This document shows positions 1 through 12,871 of a stretch of DNA of 64,000 nucleotides, piece after piece (position 1 is the stretch's first letter; each line of letters opens with the position of its first letter). Under the pieces are notes generated by a model. The model saw only the letters and a list, made by a program, of their open reading frames with translations, was not told where the DNA came from and did not search any database. The translations under genes were made by a program, and so were the position numbers. Source of the DNA: Prosapia bicincta (lineage: Eukaryota > Arthropoda > Insecta > Hemiptera > Cercopidae); contig JBAIZL010000002.1 in assembly GCA_036971475.1 (NCBI GenBank), positions 351,982,582 through 352,046,581 of the forward strand. Direction: 5' to 3'.

Positions 1-1009
1 TTTATGTCCATACATACTAAATCTAACATCTAGCATCAAAGAACTGTAAAAATGTGAGTCCAGTAAATTTTGTTCTAAAATCCATAAGATTTATGTTTGG
101 GAGCACAAATATAAATTAAATCCAAAGGCACTAGGAAATACTTTTGCATGTTACTTTTACAAAAATTTATATGGACATAAAATAAAATAAATAGATATAA
201 ATTGTTCTTCTGTTATATTTAAATATTTATGTGATTTATGTGTGAAATTTTGAACTCTAAAAAAACCAAAATGTTCTCATAAGGACTCCAAAAGTAAAAA
301 ACAGTTAAATAATAATGTTATCCAATGGACTATTGGAATTTATGCTAAGATTATATGAACATTTCAGAACTTTATAAAACATTCAAATATATTTCAAATC
401 TAAAGAGTTGCTTATAATTAATAGTAAATAAATAACAAAAATTTAATGAAATGTAATTAAGAATTATATGATATTTTATTATTAAAGCAAATTTTAATTT
501 TTCAAGTAATTAAACAAAATAAAACAAACAAAAAATGTTTCTAGTTATTAATATCAACCTGTGGTAAATCTAGTAAATAAAATTTTATGAAATTTTTCCA
601 ACCAGCAACAAGAATGAAATTAAATAATTAAATTAAACTAGCAAAAAGATTCTTAACAAATATGATTGCAGTATGAAAGTAGCAGATAAATCTATAGTCA
701 AACATAATTTTATAAGGTATAAATTATCACCTAAATAAGTTTGAACATTTTGGTTCATTTTAAAATAAAGTCCAGGGATTTATCCACTGGTACCGACACA
801 CCACAGGTACCACGACATATTAAGTCGGGTGGAATCATATTTTGACCGCGGTAGAACTGCGCATTTCGGCCTTACAGAGTCCATCATCACCAGGAATATC
901 TTACGCAAAAAAAGTGTAAATGTGGGTACTTTGTTAGTAGGGTGTAGAATACAAAATCGGAGACAGAATTTTTATCCTGAGAGGGTGCAAACTTAAGGGT
1001 TCGGCCACG
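1..1009. other. AT-rich eukaryotic noncoding DNA
   Basis: Very AT-rich sequence with many A and T runs and no long open frame. I recognise no exon, RNA gene or transposon end. A short stretch near 780-900 is somewhat richer in GC but shows no recognisable motif. Confidence 0.6.
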
Positions 1010-1102
1010 GCAACACACACAAACACACACACACACACACACACACAAACCCACCCCACACATACACACATGCATGCACACACATGAACACACACACACA
1101 CA
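1010..1102. repeat. (CA)n microsatellite, interrupted
   Basis: Runs of CA dinucleotide broken by short CCC, CATA, TGCATG and TGAA interruptions. The cysteine/valine-rich open frames read across it on the minus strand are artefacts of the repeat. Confidence 0.95.
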
Positions 1103-3471
1103 GTTAGATATAACAAACAGTTTTGCCAAATGTATTAGAATATTGTCAAGTTTATTAATTTGCTCCCTTAACACTATATAGATTAAATATAGTTTTAATA
1201 TAGGTTTGTACCAATAATTCTATTTAATTTGTTTTGTTTTTCTTAAATTTCCTATTTGGGTATCTTAGACCCAGCCCAAATTAGAGTATAATTCTTTTCC
1301 AGCTCCATTCTATAGCAAAGACATAAAATTTTGATAAAACTTGAAAAGGCAATTGTTATATAATTTAAATTCTTCAATTTAAGTATTATTCAAGAATTAT
1401 TTTAGAAGAACCTGTGGAATAATTTTTAGAATTGCTTTTTATAAAGTCACCAGTTACTTGTAAGTAAAAAAAAGTTTCCATTATTTTTAATTTTAATATA
1501 AGCAATATTTTTGCTACTATTTTAAAATTGTGTGTAATATAATAAAATTTTGTCTAGATCGAGAAATAATTAATTACTCTATAGTTTTGTTTTTTTAATC
1601 AATAATGGGTAAAGTATGTAGATTTTTTAACCTTTTGCATTCTACAGGCGAAATATGCTTGTCATGACACATTTGAGGTACAGATAATACAGACGTCATA
1701 AGGTTGTCATAAATGTTGCCGTTGTTCGTTTGCTTAAAGAGAGTTTATTTTCTGATGAGTCTTGTACAAAACTAGTCATGTTAATAGAGATTTTATGTTT
1801 GTACATAGAATTAAGCATAATGTGTATTTTAAAGGTAAATAATCTAATCCTTTTGAGAAGATTATACATTTTATATGAAACACACAAAAAAATTTACTCT
1901 GCTTGACCGAGTGATATCAAAATTAAAATTGAGACTGAACTAAAATAAGGCAGATACCTTGAGTTTTAAAGCCCATTCATATTGAATGTCCATGCTAAGA
2001 AATCTGAAATTAAAAAAAAAATGCAGAATGTTTTTGTGGGAATAAAATGCAACTCCAGATGTGTGGAATAAAATAACAGAGAGTGTACAAAGAGGTTTTC
2101 TAGAAAGTAAACACATATAATGTATTTTATTACTGGGTAACAATACACACAAGTGGGAGACCAAAGAGAGGCTTAAACTGTTAGTTTTTTTTTTTAATTT
2201 AAATATGTACAATAATTTATATTTAGAAATAAAAAAAAATGTTGTTTATTTTTTTTTTACTAATCATCGTATTTTTTTAAAAAATTCATATTCTTGGAAT
2301 TTTTATTGTAAAATTTAAGTTCAATTATTCTATAAACTGATTTCAACAATCAAAAGTAAATACACTTTACTTTTATAATTTGTAAAATTGAAACATAAAG
2401 TTTCAGTAAAGTTTTTTAAAATGCAAGCTAATAAAGATCAGAGCTTAATGAAAATTTGATTTAACATTTTAAATAATAATAATGGATATTATATGTTATG
2501 TCAGGTTGGTGGGATGGGTTTCAATACCTCTGGCGTGTGACTTTTACCAGACCCTAACCATTATTATAATGAAAACTGAAGGAAATAAAGTGGCTGCTTA
2601 TATTAAGTCATCTTATAAGTGGCCTCAAACCATCAAACCTTCTATAGAAACACATGAGAAATCCTGAAGAGGATTTATTGCTGAACATTTTTCAAACCTA
2701 TTTTTAAAACTTAAGAGATGACAGACACCCAGAATTTAAAGTAAAGATTATTTTGTCTTTAGGCTCATATATTTCATTGGCAGTTGTAATAAAATTAACT
2801 ATTTTGTATATAACTTTTTTTTCAATCAACATATGTTCTATTACAATCAAAAATATCCTTCCATTTACCTTCATACTATAAAAGATATGAAACAAGTCTA
2901 AATGGAAGTGTTTCGCCTACAAAAGCAAGTTTTTAAAATTCTCTTTCTTGCATAGTAATTTTGTGTTCCTAACACTTTAGACAGAAACAGCACAACTGTT
3001 TCATATAGCATTGGAAGCCACCGGTACTACAAACAACCTACAGCAACAACGTCATCTTTTTGCGTTTTCATTTTTATTTTAAGCAGTCTTGAAATATTTT
3101 TGTTGAGTGAATTATTTTTGTTCTTTACACTGTAACCCTCAACAAATTTAAAATCAACATCTTACAGATCTAATCACATTGTATTTAATAGGTGGCACAA
3201 GCGAGTTGTGTGAGTAATGTGTAGGACTACTGATTGAATACGTCTGGCTCCTGCCAAATGTTAGGATTAGTAATCTGGCTTCAATACTGTCAGTTCGGCA
3301 TTTCAAGGCTACCAGCAATATGTTTCTTGACTGTTGCCACATTTTTGTGAATAATAAATAGTTTCTTTATTTTAGTACAAGAATTAAAAAATTCTTTATT
3401 TTTCCTATTCTTATTTTTATTTATCTAAATTGGAGTTGTTCTAAAAAATTACTGTTTCCTATATAGAAGTG
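1103..3471. other. AT-rich noncoding DNA, no gene seen
   Basis: Intergenic or intronic sequence with poly-A and poly-T runs. Open frames up to about 90 codons exist on the minus strand, but their composition is that of AT-rich random sequence and I recognise no domain in them. Confidence 0.55.
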
Positions 3472-3820
3472 TTATAATGAAAATATTGGAAAGAACCCCA
3501 AAACCACAAAAATAAAAAATAAAACAAATTACTTAATATTAAACCTTTATGCACATTTCGATGACCATGTCATCATCATCATCAGAGGGTCTTATTACAA
3601 TATTACAATCTAGCAAACAAGAAGTTACAAACTAGAGTGATCATTCTAGTTTGTAACTTCTTGTTTGCTAGATTGTAATTTTGTAATAAGACCTTCTGAA
3701 GATGATGACATGGTCATCGAAATGTACATGAGAGTTTAATCTTAAGTAACTTGTTTTATTTGTAATTTTTTATTATTTTTGTGGTATTAGGGTTCTTTCC
3801 AATATTTTAATTGTAATATA
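3472..3820. mobile_element. Foldback MITE (long inverted repeat)
   Basis: Two imperfect arms of about 165 bases face each other around roughly 3637. The left arm reads AAAATATTGGAAAGAACCCC inward and the right arm ends GGTTCTTTCCAATATTTT. Matching blocks include the motif of GATGACCATGTCATC with its complement at 3700-3720, and the AGTTACAAACTAGA pair near the centre. It has no coding capacity, which fits a nonautonomous foldback DNA element. A related partial copy (CGAAATGTACAT followed by GTTTAATCTTA) lies at about 7659-7710. Confidence 0.85.
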
Positions 3821-4049
3821 TTGTGCTACTGTGCTCTTGATATTGTATATATAAAAGTGGTTAAATGAAGTTTTCCTCATGAAATGTTATAATATCTGAA
3901 CTAACATAATATAAAATATTAATATAAAAAAGTATAAAGTTATATAACAAATTCACGTAACTAAAACTCCCCTTTTGAGCCATGTTGTATGTTAAGGGTT
4001 AATAAGTTTATCATGGTTTTGATAGTCGTTTTCAAAGTTAAAAATACTA

Positions 4050-6573
4050 CAGTCGGTGCCGCTTATTGTGATCATATTTGTCAGAAGCATATTTGATAAC
4101 AATAACCGAACGATAACAATAACCGAACGCTTAATCACGATGTAGTCTACAGCCGTACTGCATTGAACTCACTGTATTATTGCCACAACTGTTTGTTCTG
4201 AACGATATGTAAGTCTATCATTACATCAAGTAATTATAATTCTGTAACACTATAATTAAACTGTACTTACCAAATTTTGATGCTATTCCGGACAGTTTTA
4301 TGTACAGTAGTAGAATTTCTGTAATTTAGTTTTCTACTTGTTAAAATTAGTGGGCATATTTCATGTCAGTTTATTTTATTCCACTGTAGATTTTTTTTAA
4401 ACACTGAATCTAGCATAATTGAAAAAAAATACAGTATATAGAACTACGTAAAACACTTGATCAAAACATTTTAACACATAAAACTTCATTATAAAACACT
4501 TCAATCTTATTTACACTTCAAATTTACATTTACTTTTTCTCGAAGAATTCCTCTATATGTGACTGTCTGTAGTCTTCTCATAAAATATTGTTTATAAATT
4601 GTTTATATTCATAATGTTTGTTGAAATTTTCTGCTTTTTGTTGAACAAACTGCCTTAGAATCTCAAGAGCTTGGTGAACTTCCTGCTTAGATCTTTGCGG
4701 TACACAATAATAACTTTCGTCATCATCGGTGCCTTCTTCTTTTTCACCAACTTTTGATGTTGAAGCAACTACCTCACAAATATCGTCTTCAGTCATTTCC
4801 GCTGCTGTTTCAATACTATCGTCAACTTCCATCACTCAGTATATTCTTTTAAGGACAAATCAAAAGGCTTCAAGTTCTCTTCAGAGTCTTTCTCAGATGT
4901 AGCTTGCTCTTGATTTTCTTCAACAAAAAAACCACCTTTTCTAAAAGTGGTGCAATTTTGCACAGTTTTTTCAGAAACTTCATTCCAAGATTTTGCTATC
5001 AGATGAATAGCATCGAGTAAAGAAGTTTTTTAGCCAATTCATTTGAGGTAAGGGTTTGAAATTCATCCATATTTTCTATAATTCTAGCACGCATCTCTCG
5101 TCGATAAAAACTTTTGAGATTTTTAATTATGCCTTGGTCACATGGCTGAATAATTGATGTAGTATTGGCCGGAAGGTAAATCACTTTGATGTGTTTTAGC
5201 GTAGTGCTAATGTCATTATGTGCAGTGCAGTTGTCTAGTAGAATGACAATGTTGTGTTTAAGGCTGGTATCCCAATTAGTCAGCCATTCATTAAAAATGT
5301 TTGATGTCACCCAAGCATTGGAGTTTGAATGATATTCAACCGGTAGCTTTTTGATACCTTGAAAACAATGTGGATTTTTAAATTTACCGATAATTGGGAG
5401 TTTTTCTTTATGACCAACCATGTTAACACAACACAAAACAGTTATTCTTTGTTTACATATTTTACAGCCGTTAGCAATTTCATTTTTAAATAAGTAAGTA
5501 TGTTCGGGTAAAGCACGATAATAAAGTCCTGTTTCATCTGCATTGTATATGCAGCTAGGAGAATACTCGGCCAAAATCTTTGACCATTCGTATTGTAACC
5601 AGTCCTCAGCTCCAACAAAATCAGCATTTCATTTTTCACCACACGTTTTCTTGTAAACAATGTTTTCCCTTTTCGTCCATCGATTGAACCATCCATCTGT
5701 GGCTTTAAAATCCTGTTTTCCTATTTTTTTGGCAAGATCCTCAGGTTTTAAATGCATTAGTGGGCCGTCAACTCGAGCACATTTTTAAACCACAATTTCA
5801 AAGCTGATTCCACTTGCGGATCCTTCCCAGAACGATGTCTTTTGTTGTCAACATTTGCATTACACTTTGATAATGACAAGATTTTTTCTTTGTTGTTCAA
5901 TATCTTACATAAGAGAGGTTGAGAAATGCCAAGTTGAGAAGCAGCGTTTATTTGACTCATTTTTGGTAATTTACTGTACCTATCTAGATTCGGACATCTT
6001 GCTATACTGTCCTTTGAAACTTCAAGTGACACTAAACTCTACAAAACAAACGAAAAAGATCTTTAAAAATTAAGTTATGTAAAATCACACTGAAATACTG
6101 TAATAAACGTTCATAAAAGTTCACTGTTAAAAAATATAGTAGAACTGTACTGTAAATGGTTTAGTAGTAACATCAACTAATGTTAACAAACAACTAAAGT
6201 CGACTCAAGCGAGGCTAGGGTGTTTGCGTAAACAAAGAGTAAGGGAGACATTCTGAGAACTGTGCTAAGTGCTGAAACCGTTATAAAGTATTTCTGTCAT
6301 TCTAAAAATAAACATTCTATGAATTGGGCATCATTGTGTGTTGCACGTGCTGTTTACACTACTTTGTAGACATTTTTACTTGGTCTATGCTAGTATACGT
6401 TGACGCATATGATTTTGAATGGCAAATTAAATGATAATAATAAACGAACAGATGATTACAATAAGCGGCCTAATTACAATGTATTAATATACGTCTGTGT
6501 TTGTTTTTCAATGAAACGATAACAATAACCGAATGATAACATTAACCGTGATCACAATAAGCGGTGCCGACTG
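4050..6573 (-). mobile_element. Tigger/pogo-type DNA transposon, near full length
   Basis: Terminal inverted repeats are almost perfect: CAGTCGGTGCCGCTTATTGT at the left end and its complement at the right end. They are flanked by TA at 4048-4049 and TA at 6574-6575, the target duplication of the Tc1/mariner-pogo superfamily. Both subterminal regions carry repeats of GATAACAATAACCGAA, as expected for transposase binding sites. The interior holds a broken minus-strand transposase. Size (2.5 kb) fits a full-length Tigger. Confidence 0.93.
4578..6032 (-). pseudogene. Tigger/Jerky-like DDE transposase, frameshifted
   Basis: The protein can be followed on the minus strand in several frames. The N-terminal helix-turn-helix of CENP-B/pogo type (INAASQLGISQPLLCKIL) is at about 5880-5960. 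The DDE_1 catalytic core follows: YNADETGLYYR, then ILLDNCTAHND, then IQPCDQGIIKN, which supply the three acidic residues. A charged C-terminal tail lies at 4578-4835. Frame changes between about 5757 and 5570 and again near 5000-4835 break the gene, so this copy is not expected to encode an active enzyme. The element termini are well preserved, so its decay is moderate. Confidence 0.9.
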
Positions 6574-6575
6574 TA

Positions 6576-7720
6576 TTTAGTTATCAAACAAATTTCCTCA
6601 GCTACATGAGATCCCCTCCAATCTCAAATAATTAGGGCAAAACCCTGTTCAGACTTTGTAAAAAGTTCAGATTTGCCAAAAATGTTATAACACTTTTTTC
6701 TTAACTGTTAGTAATGGTCTATGTGCCATGTTGCAGGGTATGTACGTATCCAAGCTGCTATGGGGTGTGGTGAAGGGGTTCTTGATCTTAACTAACCATT
6801 GTTTCAGGTGGTGGGGAGGTTAATAAAATAACACTAGTGCTACATTTACATTAAAAAAAAACTTACAAAAGAAAACAAGGTTTCTAGCATCAGTCTAAAA
6901 AGTTATACATGTGTAAAGTTACACATTTTTTTTTTACTTCACAATTTACGAAAACTAGAGTTTTCAAAATTTAACAGTATGACCATTAAAAAATTATAAA
7001 AACAGGTAAAAAATAAATGATTACGTTCAGTGCTAGTACATAGACACGTTTCTGATGTTTATTTTGTCTCAATGTAAAATATACATTTTGAAAAAAAATT
7101 ATAAGAATTTGGGGTACACATGTACCCCACGCGCCTATTAACGTTAAAAAAGTCTGCGCGCCTACCCGAGGGTTAACAGATCAAATTAATAATTAGATAA
7201 TTCACACATTAAAATTTACAATCTATTTCTCATTTTTACCTCTATAGATTCCCAAAGTTTTTTACATTTTTCACCAGTAACATGAAAATGTAATAGATGT
7301 TTATCTTTTGTGTGCATAGAGATTTTGTTGCTGTGCTAAGAAGGTAGAAAAAAAAGATTGCCAGGAAAAAAGTAAAAGGGGGATTATTGCACCCAAAAAT
7401 GTTGAAAAAAGTTTGGAAATCAAATTTGTCTAAAATTACAATGGATATTAATTATTACTGCAAAACATAACTAACACAATTGGCAATAAACCTACAACCA
7501 CAAATTAGGAATAAATAATTACTAATATTATAAAAGTTACATAAGACCATCAGGTATTTTTCAAAACTCAAGCCAATATCAGCGGAGCACATAAACAATG
7601 TAGTTACAAAATAATTTATTGTGTACCTTAATTTTCATTGTAACTTTTTATAATCACCGAAATGTACATTTACTTAGGTATCAAAATGTAAATACAGGTT
7701 TAATCTTATAAAATTTAATA
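6576..7720. other. AT-rich noncoding DNA with a MITE remnant
   Basis: No gene recognised. Around 7659-7710 is a diverged half copy of the foldback element seen at 3472-3820. The rest is unremarkable. Confidence 0.5.
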
Positions 7721-7830
7721 CAGTAGAGCATCGAAAATTCAGTTCATTTGGGACCAGGACCCATCTGGACTACTCATTTATCCGGATTTTCAAACGATCT
7801 CTAAAGTACTGTGTATAATTGATATTTCTC
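7721..7830. mobile_element. Tigger-like terminus, fragment
   Basis: CAGTAGAGCATCGAAAATTC preceded by TA, followed by GGGACCAGGACCC, resembles the end of the second Tigger family in this window (element at 24402). I cannot find the matching opposite end, so this is either a solo end or a short deletion derivative. Confidence 0.5.
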
Positions 7831-8733
7831 TATCTATAATCTATTTGAATGCCTAAAGTATCCTATAGTTCTGAATTAAACCAGGAATTATTGAAAGTAA
7901 ACGGCATGAAAATTACAAAAGAATTTAGCGAAGAACATATAATGTTCATACTAATACATAACACAAAAGCGCCTACTGTATTTTCTTTTGTATTGTAGTC
8001 TTCAATTTATTGTCAATGGTATTAATAGTTTCACTGCAAGAATTTTATTTTCAAAAAGGAATAATTTGAAATTATTATTGAATAGATTAATTTGAATAGA
8101 TAAATATTATTGTTTTAAAAACTCAACATTTTTGAAAAAAATGTAAAAATTATATGAGAGTTATTATTATTATTTACTACACTAGTAGAACTCTTTAAAA
8201 TTCCCAGAAACTGTGTAACAACAGAGACAGAAAGCACAATAAATTCTCATTCATTTAGTGGTAAATACTGCCATTAAAAAAAATGGGATGTGTATTGCAG
8301 ATGTGATCATAAGAAATGAAAATATACAATTTGAATAAAACATCAATTTTAACAGAGCAGCCAGAAATATTTTTTTTCATGATAAAAGAATTAAACTCAG
8401 GAGTTATTATTATTTTTTACATACAAATGAATTTTTTTAGAACTAGATCTAATAAACAACTCCAATTACACATACATGGCTAAAATTCTACAAAGCATAA
8501 AACCATTATAAACTATTTGAGAACTAATATCCTATCACGATTGAAACAAATCATACATTACTTATATTACATACAAAATACTATTTTATGTATGTAATAA
8601 AAATAGGATATGAAAAATGAGCTTTAAAAATAAACATTCAGTTGAAAAGCAATGTAATTCTAATTAATAATGTGGACTTTACCACAGTAAAAACTCTATA
8701 AGCAATCTACATTCACACAAAACATAAAATTGG

Positions 8734-8734
<1 letters not shown>
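7831..8734. other. AT-rich noncoding DNA, nothing recognised
   Basis: No open frame of note and no repeat structure that I can recognise apart from simple A/T runs. Confidence 0.5.

Positions 8735-8787
<53 letters not shown>
8735..8787. repeat. (TA)n microsatellite bordering the Penelope-like pair
   Basis: About 26 TA units with one interruption (TATACATATA). Mirror image of the TA tract at 10059-10103 on the far side of the inverted pair. Confidence 0.95.
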
Positions 8788-10051
8788 CTTACACTTTAAT
8801 GTACTTAAAAAATAACCTTACTTGGCATATTTGGGAGTCGACTTTTGAGAACTATTAATTACATGATCTCATTTTCAAGCTTATTTAGAATTTAACAGCT
8901 TCTAGTAGTTGCAGGTGTGTGAAAATTCCATTGTCATGTGTTATAATAGTACTGTTCTATTTTCGATTTCACTCCATTGTGTTGTTAGTTTTGTCCTGTC
9001 TTGGGGTTAATTTTGTCTGGTAAGTTATATAGTTTATAATTTTTTACTTTATTTCTACTTGTTCGTTTATTCAACTATTTTTCTGTTTATTAATTTGCAG
9101 CTATTCCCAGATTGTCATTTTTAGGGGATTTTTTACTTTTTTTATTTAATGTATATTTTCTAATGGATGTATATTTTCCAAATGTGTGGTTATATTTGAC
9201 GGTGTGTGTGGATAATTTTTTAATTGTAAGTGTTTGGTTTGATGCATGCTTTAAAATGTTCTATTTATCTGTCTTTTAATTTTTTTTTGCCAATCTGCGT
9301 GTTCCAGTCTGGACATTTGGTTTTATAAATTTTTTTATCAAATGTGGAACACATTTTTCTGGTTGGTTGATTTTATTGATTACGCTTTCTGTATTTTTGT
9401 ATGCTATGTAATTACTGTTATTTTATCATTTTAATTATTCCTTTTGTATTAGCATAATCAATAAAATAAACAAATCGGGAAAAATATGTCCCACACTTAA
9501 TAATGGAAATTATAAAATTGTATACCCAGATTGTAACAAATTGTACATTGGCCAAACAAAAAAGAAATTTAAAGACAGGTATAAAGAACACATTAAAGCA
9601 TATATTAAACCAAACACTTACAATTCAAACTTAGTCACACACACCATCAAAAATAACCACACATGACCCTCATTACAGATCATACATCAAATAAAAACAA
9701 ATACAAAATGACAATTTTGGAACAGTCACAAAGTTATGAACACACAAATAATATAATACACAAACAAGTACAAATGAAGCAAAAAAAAGACAAATTCTTT
9801 AACTTGCTTGACAAAATTAACCCTAAGAAAGGCCAAAACTAACCCACGATGAAACAGAGAATACCATGTGACAATGGAATTCTCACATACCTCCTAACTA
9901 CAAGACACCGTCAGTTTCTGAATAGGCTTGAAAAAAAGAGCACATAATTAATAGTTCTCGAAAGTCGAGGAATATTCCAAGTAAAATTCTTGTTTAGGTA
10001 CTAAAGTGTAAGTGATGTAAGTGAATACAAGAAAACATTGTTGCAAAGTTA

Positions 10052-10058
<7 letters not shown>
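8788..10058. mobile_element. Penelope-like element ends in inverted orientation
   Basis: Two copies of one roughly 600-base sequence lie head to head around 9385-9447. The right copy (about 9447-10050) is on the plus strand and contains a GIY-YIG-type reading frame. The left copy (about 8790-9385) is its diverged complement: for instance the block around GAGAACTATTAATTA at about 8848 is mirrored at 9940-9960, and the one around CCATTGTCA at 8930 at 9865-9880. Both outer ends run into (TA)n. Penelope-like elements encode a GIY-YIG endonuclease after the reverse transcriptase and often carry inverted or tandem terminal copies, so this looks like the 3' parts of such an element without the reverse transcriptase. 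Confidence 0.75.
9505..9666 (+). pseudogene. GIY-YIG endonuclease fragment of a Penelope-like element
   Basis: Translation in this frame gives YKIVYPDCNKLYIGQTKKKF followed by RYKEHI. This is the core of Penelope GIY-YIG domains: a YxI strand, CPDC-like zinc knuckle, LYIGQT, and the conserved arginine and KEH. Stops end the frame after about 53 codons and no reverse transcriptase is seen upstream. The inverted copy near 9230-9340 encodes a more decayed version on the minus strand. Confidence 0.8.

Positions 10059-10103
<45 letters not shown>
10059..10103. repeat. (TA)n microsatellite, right border of the Penelope-like pair
   Basis: Uninterrupted TA dinucleotides ending TATGTATGTA. It pairs with the tract at 8735-8787. 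Confidence 0.95.
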
Positions 10104-10110
<7 letters not shown>

Positions 10111-10500
10111 CCCAGGTTAAAATAACTGTGTTCCTACTTTTAAAATTGTATTTAGGAATGGAGTTTTAATAAAAGCAATAACACAACCATGATATTTTTT
10201 TTGCTCATCTAGGTTAATTATATTCTATCAACTTTTCTCACTCTCTAATATAGTTTTCTCACTGTTTTACCAATATCTGGGTTTGGGTCAAACTTTAAAC
10301 TAAAAATTATGTAGTCTTTAGCCATTCTGAGGTTGACTTCATGACAAATTATACATAGTCACATATATCTAATTAATTTTTTGAGAGACCATAAGTAAGT
10401 CACCTTATTATAAACCTATCTACCCCTTGACAAATAATAGTTAAAGTAACAAAACTTAAATTTAACATCTAATTTATCAAAACTTATCAAAAGAATTTTC
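10104..10500. other. AT-rich noncoding DNA, nothing recognised
   Basis: No open frame, tract or repeat of note. Confidence 0.5.
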
Positions 10501-11190
10501 TTGTCACCCATGCTGGTGGAGAACCAGTGTTGATCGGGTGGAAATGCATAATCCCCATGGTGGGGAGATGGGGCAGAGCTGCATGAATGTTGCTCCCAAT
10601 ATATGGGATATCAAAGCCAGGCATTTAGGCGATTCATAAAGCCCCCGTCTAATCACTTGTAGGGTTTGTAACTTCCCAGCTACTGCCCTGTCAGCCTCTC
10701 ATGGATTATCAAGAAGCAGCCCTCCAATCCAGAGTGCTGGTCTGGATGGGTATTTACACCTTTCATCTGGAGGTATCTTATAATATATACCAATATAGAT
10801 TCTTAGCCCTCAGAGTAAGAAAAGTGTTTAATGGAACCTCAGAGACACCAACACCTGCCTTGAGTATTTTAGTCACCTTACTTTCATATGCAGGGCTTTC
10901 AGGAAATGGACCTTTATTTCCCCAATTGGTTGTAGCTATCATGATATTAGTAGTGTAGAAGGTCCAGTACTTACTAGATGGTAGCAGTCAAAGGGACATG
11001 GACTGAATGGAAAGGGGCCTTTGATGAGGTCCTCAGAGACTTTCTTCAAGAGGCACTCAAGGTAGCACTCTGTGCTATGTAGAGCAAATCCTAGCTTCCA
11101 CGTCAAATGACATCATGTTTATGCGATACTGGCATAACCTAACCTCTTCAAGCAGATTTAAATGACTTCTGCAGTTGAAGATGACTGATT
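10501..11190 (+). other. GC-richer block, unclassified, 85-codon open frame
   Basis: This block is visibly richer in GC than its surroundings and contains an 85-codon plus-strand frame at 10701-10958. The predicted peptide has a hydrophobic C-terminal third but no domain I recognise. The composition shift suggests an old dispersed element or the relic of a retrotransposon, but no terminus or catalytic motif is visible, so I leave it unassigned. Confidence 0.3.
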
Positions 11191-12220
11191 TTTTTTTAAA
11201 TGTAGCCATAGTGCTTTGAGATTTGAGATAATTTAGGATAATGTTTTTGTGAGGTTTGTATATATAAAGTGTTAAGATAAGACTGGATCTTGTGACTGTT
11301 GTTTTTATAAAGTGATAAGATTCATATTTGGTAACTGAGTTATGTATGTATATAGAAGTACATACTATATTTTTAGGTTAGTTTTGGTTGGTACAACTAT
11401 CATACCACTGATATACCAAGTCCAGAGAATCCTCTAACCTCAACATCAGATAAATCCATTCACTTTTTTTTCCTAATAGCCTCATCAGAGGTCTCCAATC
11501 TCTTTTCCCCTGACAGACTTATATAAACTAAAATCACTCATATGCTCATGGAAACAATACATAATTATATCTTTAACCTGTGCATCTGTGACATCTGATT
11601 TCTACACAATCTGTGATTACAGCTTATATTTATTTTATTTCATTCTCTCATATTTCTTTTTGTGTTTTCTCTTTGATTGACAAATACCACTGTGTGGTTG
11701 AAATATATCATTGGTTAAGTGCTTTTATGTGCTTCTATTTCAAGACTACAGAGTGGACTCTTACCAAGGTAAGTCTGTCAGTCTCCTAGTCCAAAAAATC
11801 AAAGTAGATACTATATTAGATATACAGTGCATTCTCTAATTATATGCTATTTTAGCCTATTATTATTAAAACACATGATCTTTTTTTTTGTTGTTTTTTT
11901 TAAAATATCGTTTATTCATAAATGTTACATGTTCGGACTTGCCGGGTTCTCATGTAATTTAATTACGTTTTTAAATTATCAAAATTTGTTCAAAATGCTG
12001 ACTTCCTAAACTGAAAAATTTCAGCTAATTTTCAATTACCTTTAACGTTAATGAGTTACATTTATCGTAAGCTGACTTTTAACATTAATCAGATCCTCTT
12101 TTGGGGACTTAAGTTCACCTTTAAACAAATAGAATTTTGGTTAAATTCCCAAGTATGTACTGAAGAATATTGAGAATTCAGCAACTGGGTACAAGGCTAC
12201 TGCAAAGAGGTAGGTATACT
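11191..12220. other. AT-rich noncoding DNA
   Basis: No gene recognised. A poly-T run and a 60-codon hydrophobic frame near 11827-12009 look like chance. Confidence 0.5.
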
Positions 12221-12871
12221 CAGTGGTTTCCGAAAAGTTTTTAACCTCTGACTCCCTTGAAGTAAAAATATTTTCTAACATCACCCTTAAGAAACTAGCT
12301 TTTATATTGTTGGTAATACAATTTTAAATTAATTTATATCAATTACGTTTTTTTATTAGCATAAATTATTATTGTACAAGCACATACTAATATAGATATT
12401 AAAATTTTTTCTAAACTGTAAAAATAACTAATAGATTAGAAATAGCAATGGACAAGAGCCACCACAAGAATGTTGTCTTCTTATTAAGAAAATATATTCT
12501 CTGAATAATAAACTTAGGCAGGGCAGTATTGTATAGCATAGTAGCTCTTTACTCTTTGAAAAATTAGTTTAACAATTTTATTGCTAAATACACATTGTGT
12601 ACTAATTAAAAGAATAAAGCTTTTTTTATAAACATTTCTTAGTATGACACGACTACAGGGCCACAGGTGCATGTATTATGTATGTACTATGTATATAAAT
12701 AATTTCATAACATTTTTAATACAAACATTCATTTCTGAGACATTAGCTTAAAATTCACAATTAACATTGTGAATATTAAACAATGACCTGTGGCACCTCT
12801 GTATCCAAGATGCACAAAATTTTCTATATCTATATTAAATAACTATTTCATTTAAGTTTGAAAAACTATTG
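12221..12871. mobile_element. Possible hAT-derived nonautonomous element
   Basis: The left end CAGTGGTTTCCGAAAAGTTT followed by ACCTCTGACTCCCTT has the look of common hAT termini. The right end AAGTTTGAAAAACTATTG is an approximate complement of it. No transposase and no clear 8-bp duplication are visible, so this stays tentative. Confidence 0.4.

Noticed and set aside
887..1174. Cysteine/valine-rich 95-codon open frame
   Set aside because: It is a translation of the (CA)n tract and has no independent support.
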